In this document: positions 6,996 through 11,418 of the stretch, piece after piece | How the letters are laid out: the number at the start of each line of letters is the position of its first letter | Numbering within the stretch: position 1 is the first letter of the stretch | Source: Sphingopyxis sp. | Lineage (GTDB): Bacteria > Pseudomonadota > Alphaproteobacteria > Sphingomonadales > Sphingomonadaceae | DNA: 11,418 nt | Direction: 5' to 3' | NCBI GenBank assembly: GCA_012035435.1 | Contig: JAAUPH010000049.1 | Location: forward strand, 1 to 11,418 | The notes under the pieces: generated by a model | What the model was told of the DNA's origin: nothing | What the model saw: only the letters and a program-made list of their open reading frames with translations | The model's database searches: none | Translations under genes and position numbers: made by a program

Positions 6996-7642
6996 TCTGG
7001 CTGTGGCTGTTAGTGGCGGTGCTGATCACGCTGGGCCTGATGTTATGGCTGGGCCGCGTTCCTGCTGCGTCGCTGACCTTGCCCGCCGCCGCCATGATGC
7101 TCGGCCTTGCTGGCTATGCGCTCCATGGCAGTCCGGGTCAGCCCGGTCAGATTGCCGCCGTTAAAGCCAATGATCAGGGGTTCGGCGAAGCGATCCAGAG
7201 CAATCAGGGCGAAATGCGCGAACGCTTCGGTGAGGCGGGGCAATGGCTGGGAATGGCCGATGCCATGGCGCGGCGCGGGCGGCATGATCTGGCGATCAAT
7301 GCGATTCAAGCTGGATTAAAGCGCTATCCTGACAATGTCGATCTGTGGGTGGCGCTGGCCAACGCGATGGTCGCCCATGGCGGCGACAAGATGACGCCTG
7401 CGGCTGCGCTGGCCTTTGATGAGGCGGCTAAACGCTCGCCCGATCACCCCGCGCCCCCCTTTTTTGCAGGGCTTGCGCTAGCGCGCGGCGGCGATCTCGA
7501 GGGGGCAGAAGCCGTGTGGGCCCAGCTATTGGCGCGCTCTCCCGAAGGCTCACCGTGGCGCGCTGATCTCGAAATGCGGCTAGGCCAGTTGCGCGCGATG
7601 CGGGAGCAGGCAGGTTCGGCAGCCACGAATCCGGTCCCATAG
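6992..7642 (+). CDS. ccmI: Cytochrome c maturation protein CcmI (CycH), TPR
   Basis: This encodes a 216-residue protein with two N-terminal hydrophobic spans (about residues 2-20 and 28-45) and a soluble TPR-like region (about 80-205). TPR-type helices are visible at GQWLGMADAMARRGRHDLAI, DLWVALANAMV and PPFFAGLALARGGDLEGAEA. This is the CcmI layout: an inner-membrane anchor with a periplasmic TPR domain that holds the apocytochrome C-terminus for the heme lyase. It is shorter than the roughly 400-residue forms of some bacteria. The start is a TTG at 6992 overlapping the ccmH stop (TTGA), with AGGGGA at 6979-6984 as ribosome site. A terminator-like hairpin spans its stop. Confidence 0.85.
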   Translation: MIWLWLLVAVLITLGLMLWLGRVPAASLTLPAAAMMLGLAGYALHGSPGQPGQIAAVKANDQGFGEAIQSNQGEMRERFGEAGQWLGMADAMARRGRHDLAINAIQAGLKRYPDNVDLWVALANAMVAHGGDKMTPAAALAFDEAAKRSPDHPAPPFFAGLALARGGDLEGAEAVWAQLLARSPEGSPWRADLEMRLGQLRAMREQAGSAATNPVP

Positions 7643-7655
7643 CCGACCGGATTTT
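7628..7655 (+). terminator. Probable rho-independent terminator of the ccm operon
   Basis: There is a perfect 9-base stem AATCCGGTC (7628-7636) / GACCGGATT (7645-7653) with an 8-base loop, and the last stem bases run into TTTT (7652-7655) followed by CG. The ccmI stop codon TAG (7640-7642) sits in the loop. The stem is GC-containing and perfect, but the T-run is short, so termination may be partial and kup could receive read-through. Confidence 0.5.
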
Positions 7656-7695
7656 CGTACTATCGCAGATTTTTCGCGTGGTTTAGGAACTAACG

Positions 7696-9633
7696 ATGAC
7701 TAGCGAGATGCAAACCGCACCAACGGGCGCCAGCGCTTCGGCGGATGGCCAGGACCATCATCGCGATGGTTTTGCCAAGCTTGCGATCGGTTCGATTGGC
7801 GTGGTGTTCGGCGACATCGGTACCAGCCCGCTTTACGCGTTTCGCGAGACCTTCTCAGGCCATCATCCGATCGTGCCTGATCAGCTTCATGTTCTGGGCG
7901 TTTTGAGCCTGGTTTTCTGGTCGATGATGCTGGTGGTGACGTTCAAATATGTCATGACGATTATGAAAGCGGATAACAAGGGTGAGGGCGGGAGCCTCGC
8001 GCTGCTCGCGCTTATCAACCGCAAGTCCGAGGGCAAGAAGTGGACTTGGCCGATCATCTTGCTGGGCGTGTTTGCAACCGCGCTCTTCTATGGCGATTCG
8101 ATGATTACCCCGGCCATGTCGGTGCTCTCAGCAACCGAGGGCCTGGGTTATGTCGATGACGGGTTCAAAAATTATATCATCCCGATCGCGCTTGCGATCC
8201 TGATCGGCCTGTTTGCGATCCAGTCGCGCGGAACGGCCAAGGTTGGCGCCTTCTTTGGCCCGATCATGATCGCCTATTTCCTGATGCTCGCGGTGCTGGG
8301 CATCATGCATATCATGGGCAATCCGGGGATCATTTTCGAGACGCTGAACCCGCTTAACGCCATCCGCTTTTTCTATGTCGATGGCTGGACGGCCTTTGTT
8401 GCCATGGGGGCCGTAGTGCTGGCGGTGACCGGTGCAGAGGCGCTTTATGCCGATATGGGCCATTTTGGCCGCGCGCCGATTGGGACAAGCTGGATCAGCT
8501 TTGTCCTGCCTTGCCTCATGCTCAACTATATGGGGCAAGGCGCAATGGTGCTGGGCGCTGGCGAGGTTGAAGCGGCGCGGCTGATCAAGGACCCGTTCTT
8601 CCTGATGATGCCCGATGCGTGGCGCATTCCCGTGGTGGTGCTCGCCATATTGGCGACGATCATTGCCAGCCAAGCCGTGATTTCAGGAGCGTTCTCGCTC
8701 ACCCAACAGGCGATCCAGCTCGGCTTTATGCCGCGTATGCGGGTTGAGCATACCAGTGCGTCAGCGGCGGGGCAGATATATATCCCGTTGGTCAACTGGT
8801 TCCTGATGATCGCGGTCATTTTGCTGGTCATCTCCTTTGGATCGTCGAGCAACCTGGCGGCCGCCTACGGTATCGCGGTAACGGGCGCGATGTTTATCGA
8901 CACCTGTCTGGTGAGTGTCGTCCTCATCACTCTGTGGCGCTGGCCGCTGTGGAAGGCGCTCCCGGTGTTGGCAGTTTTCTTCATTGTCGACATCGCCTAT
9001 TTCGGTGCGAACCTGCTGAAGGTTCCCGACGGGGGCTGGGTGCCGCTGGTGATCGGACTTGTCATCTTCACCTTGCTCACCACCTGGTCGCGCGGGCGCA
9101 AGCTGATGCACCAGGAAATGGCCGAAGGGTTGATGCCGATCCCGATGTTCATCGGGTCGGCGGCAAAGAGCGCGACGCGTGTGCCGGGCACGGCCGTGTT
9201 CATGACATCATCGGCGGATGGGGTGCCCCATGCGCTGCTGCACAATCTCAAGCACAATAAGGTGCTGCATGAGCGGATCATCCTGCTGACCATCAAGGTG
9301 TCTGATGTCCCCTACGTCGATGACGAGAAGGGTCAGCAGCTTGAAGGGTTGGGCGAGGGGTTCCACCGGCTGATCCTTCACTATGGCTTTATGCAGCCGA
9401 TCGATGTCCCCTCCGCGCTGGCGCAGGTGCAGGGTTGCGGTGCGCAGTTCAAGATGATCGAGACCAGCTTCTTCCTGTCACGCCAGACGCTGATCGCTTC
9501 GCCAACGCCGGGCATGTCGCTGTGGCGTGAAAAGCTTTTCGCCTGGATGCTGCGCAATTCGGAAAGCGCGATGGAGTATTTCCGCCTGCCGACCAACCGC
9601 GTGGTTGAACTGGGTAGTCAGGTCGCGATCTAA
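7696..9633 (+). CDS. kup: Kup low-affinity K+/H+ symporter
   Basis: This encodes a 645-residue member of the KUP/HAK/KT family, which imports potassium with protons across the inner membrane. The signature [14 protein letters not shown] is at residues 35-48, followed by the [14 protein letters not shown] loop (GEGG at 96-99). About twelve membrane spans run to near residue 460. [19 protein letters not shown] and [10 protein letters not shown] are further family motifs. The last part is the soluble cytoplasmic C-terminal domain. The ATG at 7696 has AGGAA at 7685-7689. The length is normal and the frame uninterrupted. It stands 53 bases after ccmI and has no evident functional tie to the ccm genes. 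The assignment is firm, while kinetics and regulation are not visible. Confidence 0.96.
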   Translation: MTSEMQTAPTGASASADGQDHHRDGFAKLAIGSIGVVFGDIGTSPLYAFRETFSGHHPIVPDQLHVLGVLSLVFWSMMLVVTFKYVMTIMKADNKGEGGSLALLALINRKSEGKKWTWPIILLGVFATALFYGDSMITPAMSVLSATEGLGYVDDGFKNYIIPIALAILIGLFAIQSRGTAKVGAFFGPIMIAYFLMLAVLGIMHIMGNPGIIFETLNPLNAIRFFYVDGWTAFVAMGAVVLAVTGAEALYADMGHFGRAPIGTSWISFVLPCLMLNYMGQGAMVLGAGEVEAARLIKDPFFLMMPDAWRIPVVVLAILATIIASQAVISGAFSLTQQAIQLGFMPRMRVEHTSASAAGQIYIPLVNWFLMIAVILLVISFGSSSNLAAAYGIAVTGAMFIDTCLVSVVLITLWRWPLWKALPVLAVFFIVDIAYFGANLLKVPDGGWVPLVIGLVIFTLLTTWSRGRKLMHQEMAEGLMPIPMFIGSAAKSATRVPGTAVFMTSSADGVPHALLHNLKHNKVLHERIILLTIKVSDVPYVDDEKGQQLEGLGEGFHRLILHYGFMQPIDVPSALAQVQGCGAQFKMIETSFFLSRQTLIASPTPGMSLWREKLFAWMLRNSESAMEYFRLPTNRVVELGSQVAI

Positions 9634-9648
9634 TGTCCTGAACTATCT

Positions 9649-9668
9649 CCAATTTGGTGGCAAATTGG
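9649..9668. repeat. Perfect inverted repeat after kup
   Basis: CCAATTTG (9649-9656), a GTGG spacer and CAAATTGG (9661-9668) form a perfect 8-base inverted repeat, 15 bases past the kup stop. No T-run follows, so a classic terminator is not supported. It lies ten bases upstream of the -35 of the promoter for the next gene, which also fits a regulator binding site. Confidence 0.55.
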
Positions 9669-9677
9669 TGATTCCGT

Positions 9678-9706
9678 TTGAAACCTGAGATACGGCTTGC
9701 GATGAT
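9678..9706 (+). promoter_or_regulatory. Sigma70-type promoter for the DUF4261-like/AHH unit
   Basis: TTGAAA (9678-9683, 5 of 6 to consensus) is followed after exactly 17 bases by GATGAT (9701-9706, 4 of 6). Transcription would start near 9713, giving a leader of about 30 bases with GGGGGAAGG before the ATG at 9743. This argues against the in-frame TTG at 9716 as the start. Confidence 0.5.
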
Positions 9707-9742
9707 CTGTGCATCTTGGCGCGGGGGGAAGGCGCAGGCCCG

Positions 9743-10516
9743 ATGGCGGACAATTGTGATCAGCTTTTGCCGAGGGGTGCGGACGCTCCCTATCTGCTCC
9801 TCTGCGGCTGCGATCCGTTAGGGCAAAATTCAGGAAATTTGGAACAAGCGCTGCGCCATATGGGGCTGGTTCCAACTGCGGGCGAGGCGGTCGATTGCGA
9901 CGCCCAAGACTTTTCCGGCCAGAGCTTTCACATAAAGCTGGGTGATCAGAAGGCTCGCGTGGGCTTTGCGGCGGCTGCGCTTGTCGATGAAGCCTATTGT
10001 CATGCGGAAACATTGTGGGCGGGCACCAGGGTGGCGGCCGACGACGGAAAGTTTACCAGGGCTGTCCTGCTGAAGCCGGCGTGGGAACCGTCAACCGATC
10101 TGATCATCGCCAGCCGCGAGTTTTTCAAGTTGGCCGTGTTGTTGATCGACTTGATGGGGGCCGACCAGCTGTTCTGGTCGCCCGCGCGCCTATGGTCGGA
10201 TGCCGGGGCTTTTCGCGCGGCGGTTGTCGAAATGCTCGACAGCGGGATGCCGCCGCTGCTCCATCTGATGGCCTTTCAGGACATGCCGGGCGGCGGGATG
10301 GCGACGCGCGGTCTGGCCTTTTTTTCAAAGCAAGAGTTGCATTTGATGGGCGGCAATGGGCTGGAACGCAAGGATGCCGTGCGGAGGTTGGCGCGGCTCG
10401 CGCTCGATATCATGGTCCATGGCCCGATCGTGGCGCAGCGGCGCTTTCCCGGGCTGGTTGAGGGCGAGCATTTGCGGTTGGTCCAGCCACCGGGGCAGAT
10501 GGTGCCAGCATATTGA
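9743..10516 (+). CDS. DUF4261-like protein of unknown function
   Basis: This encodes a soluble protein of 257 residues from ATG 9743, chosen because GGGGGAAGG lies about a dozen bases upstream and a promoter maps just before it. An alternative TTG at 9716 would add nine residues. There is no signal peptide. The middle and C-terminal part has the pattern I associate with DUF4261: a helix ending LIDLMGADQLFWSPARLW, then SGMPPLLHLMAFQDM, a GMATRGLAFFSKQEL segment, and ARLALDIMVHGPIV with a closing strand. That assignment is from memory and tentative. The next gene starts 20 bases downstream on the same strand, so the two probably form one transcript. Function is unknown. An interaction with the nuclease-like neighbour is conceivable but not shown. 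Confidence 0.65.
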   Translation: MADNCDQLLPRGADAPYLLLCGCDPLGQNSGNLEQALRHMGLVPTAGEAVDCDAQDFSGQSFHIKLGDQKARVGFAAAALVDEAYCHAETLWAGTRVAADDGKFTRAVLLKPAWEPSTDLIIASREFFKLAVLLIDLMGADQLFWSPARLWSDAGAFRAAVVEMLDSGMPPLLHLMAFQDMPGGGMATRGLAFFSKQELHLMGGNGLERKDAVRRLARLALDIMVHGPIVAQRRFPGLVEGEHLRLVQPPGQMVPAY

Positions 10517-10535
10517 TTGTGTCGATCACGCGGGA

Positions 10536-11000
10536 ATGATCGCTCGGGGCTGGCACAGCGGGTCCGTATGCCGGGCCGGGTTTCAGCGTCATCACCTCAT
10601 CCCCGCTGCACTGTCCAATCGATTGCAATTTTCGGCTCTCTTTGCCGCGCTCGCAGATGATGGCCTGCGTCTGCGTCGTTTTGCCGAAAATGGTCTGCAC
10701 TTGCCGGCCGACGAGGCGGCGGCAGCCGCGCTGGGGCATGCCCTCCACCGGGGCCCGCATCCGGCCTATACCGATGTGGTGGCGGCCCGGATCGAAGCTA
10801 TTCGCGTCAGCGCGAGCCTCGATGACCGGGACAACCGTTGCGCAGCCGTCGACCGCATCCGGACATTGCAGCGCGCGCTGCGCCGCGCGCTGACCGACCG
10901 GCACCGGCATAATCTGTGGCTGAACCGGCGCGATCCAATGCGGATATTTGCCGACCGCGTTTATCTGGATGAGGCCATCAACGCATTGTTTATGGATTAG
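10536..11000 (+). CDS. AHH-type HNH/ENDO VII-like nuclease domain protein
   Basis: This encodes a 154-residue protein with the features of the AHH nuclease group of the HNH/ENDO VII superfamily: RHHLIP (His19-His20), ENGLHLP (51-57) and HRGPHPAY (71-78, with His71 and His75). The paired His and the later His residues match the expected metal and catalytic positions. A basic C-terminal part (RALRRALTDRHRHNLWLNRRDP) follows. AHH domains are best known as C-terminal toxin domains of large secreted proteins. This one is short, lacks signal or delivery domains, and resembles a stand-alone version I associate with sphingomonads. The start is ATG 10536, without a clear ribosome site. A longer open frame upstream overlaps the preceding gene and is rejected. 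The stop overlaps that of the convergent gene by 3-4 bases. Nuclease activity is inferred. Confidence 0.75.
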   Translation: MIARGWHSGSVCRAGFQRHHLIPAALSNRLQFSALFAALADDGLRLRRFAENGLHLPADEAAAAALGHALHRGPHPAYTDVVAARIEAIRVSASLDDRDNRCAAVDRIRTLQRALRRALTDRHRHNLWLNRRDPMRIFADRVYLDEAINALFMD

Positions 11001-11418
11001 AAATTGCGCACCTTGGCCTGCATCTGGGCCCAGGCATCGCGATATTCGCGTTCGAGCTGCCCGACGAAGTCGGCGACGCTGCCGATCTGATTGACCGCGC
11101 CGATGCCCTGGCCCGATCCCCAGATGTCCTTCCACGCCTTGGCTTCAGTGGTGCCGCCCGATCCGAAGTTCATGGTTTTGAGATCGCCCGCGGGCAGATT
11201 GTCGGGATCAAGCCCCGCGGCCTCAATCGAGCCGCGCAGATAGTTGCCGCTGACCCCGGTGAAGAGATCGGAGTAGACGATGTCGGCGGCGCGCCCTTTG
11301 ACGATACCCTCCTTATAACCGTCAACCGCATTGGCCTCGGTCGTGGCGATGAAGCGCTGCCGATATAGGCCAGATCGGCCCCGCAGGACCTGCGCCGCGA
11401 GCACCGAGCGCATGGCCG
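10997..11418 (-). CDS. Nitronate monooxygenase, C-terminal part (5' end outside window)
   Basis: This is the C-terminal 140 or so residues of a TIM-barrel FMN enzyme of the nitronate monooxygenase (2-nitropropane dioxygenase) family. Recognisable parts are AMRSVLAAQVL at the window edge, FIATTEANAVDGYKE, ADIVYSDLFTGVSGNYLR, SIEAAGLDPDNLP and AKAWKDIWGSGQGIG near the end. Such enzymes oxidise alkyl nitronates, or are distant relatives of unknown substrate. The stretch at about 11353-11385 reads RGRSGLYRQR in the main frame. One frame over it gives the expected GADLAYIGSA, which completes the FMN phosphate-site motif. Two compensating single-base changes are therefore likely there. The gene converges with the AHH gene and the stop codons overlap. 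Confidence 0.88.
   Translation of the reverse strand, partial: AMRSVLAAQVLRGRSGLYRQRFIATTEANAVDGYKEGIVKGRAADIVYSDLFTGVSGNYLRGSIEAAGLDPDNLPAGDLKTMNFGSGGTTEAKAWKDIWGSGQGIGAVNQIGSVADFVGQLEREYRDAWAQMQAKVRNF

Noticed and set aside
8128..8673. Long minus-strand ORF within kup
   Set aside because: Its translation is His/Arg/Asp-rich, typical of antisense to a membrane-protein gene, and it has no start signals. kup is complete on the plus strand.
10356..10535. N-terminal extension of the AHH gene to 10356
   Set aside because: It overlaps the coding sequence of the preceding gene in another frame, and its translation is Trp/Arg/Ser-rich without family character. The ATG at 10536 is the sensible start.
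1..11418. CRISPR arrays, tRNA, rRNA, riboswitches and phage genes
   Set aside because: No regularly spaced direct repeats, tRNA-like cloverleaf, rRNA segments or phage-type genes were seen on either strand by eye.

Overview
The window looks like a chromosomal segment of a high-GC alphaproteobacterium, most likely a sphingomonad (Sphingomonadales). This rests on family-level recognition of the proteins: a DUF6628-type small protein, a Tat-exported nitroreductase paired with a MarR regulator, a System I cytochrome c maturation operon, a Kup potassium transporter and a stand-alone AHH nuclease-like protein. No database search was possible.

Layout. Positions 1-176 hold no recognised gene and end in a GGTC/GACC dyad that may be the edge of an insertion sequence. 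A small minus-strand gene (177-581, DUF6628-like) follows, driven from a promoter whose spacer carries a Fur-box-like sequence (610-630). Divergent from it, behind a perfect MarR-type operator dyad (663-680), lies a frameshifted Tat-signal nitroreductase gene (706-1861) overlapping a MarR regulator (1858-2328). A small DUF454 membrane protein (2355-2705) precedes the tightly packed operon ccmC-ccmD-ccmE-ccmF-ccmG-ccmH-ccmI (2764-7642), in which every stop overlaps the next start. CcmC and CcmF are the heme-handling WWD-domain proteins, CcmE is the periplasmic heme chaperone, CcmG and CcmH handle apocytochrome thiols, and CcmI presents the apocytochrome. The ABC subunits ccmA and ccmB are not in the window. 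A hairpin terminator candidate spans the ccmI stop. The constitutive-type K+ transporter kup (7696-9633) follows, then a likely two-gene unit (9743-11000) of a DUF4261-like protein and an AHH HNH/ENDO VII-type nuclease-like protein, behind a good sigma70-type promoter. The right edge holds the C-terminal part of a convergent nitronate monooxygenase gene.

Several genes show single-base frame changes: one in the nitroreductase, three in ccmE, and a compensated pair in the nitronate monooxygenase. Several fall at G runs and sit inside otherwise well-conserved genes, so assembly or read errors are more likely than decay. One consequence is that a naive ORF call fuses the ccmE N-terminus to ccmF through a nonsense stretch.

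Most of the window is ordinary housekeeping. The parts with the least known biology are the DUF4261-like/AHH pair and the apparently iron-regulated DUF6628-like gene. I did not find a clearly new multi-gene system.
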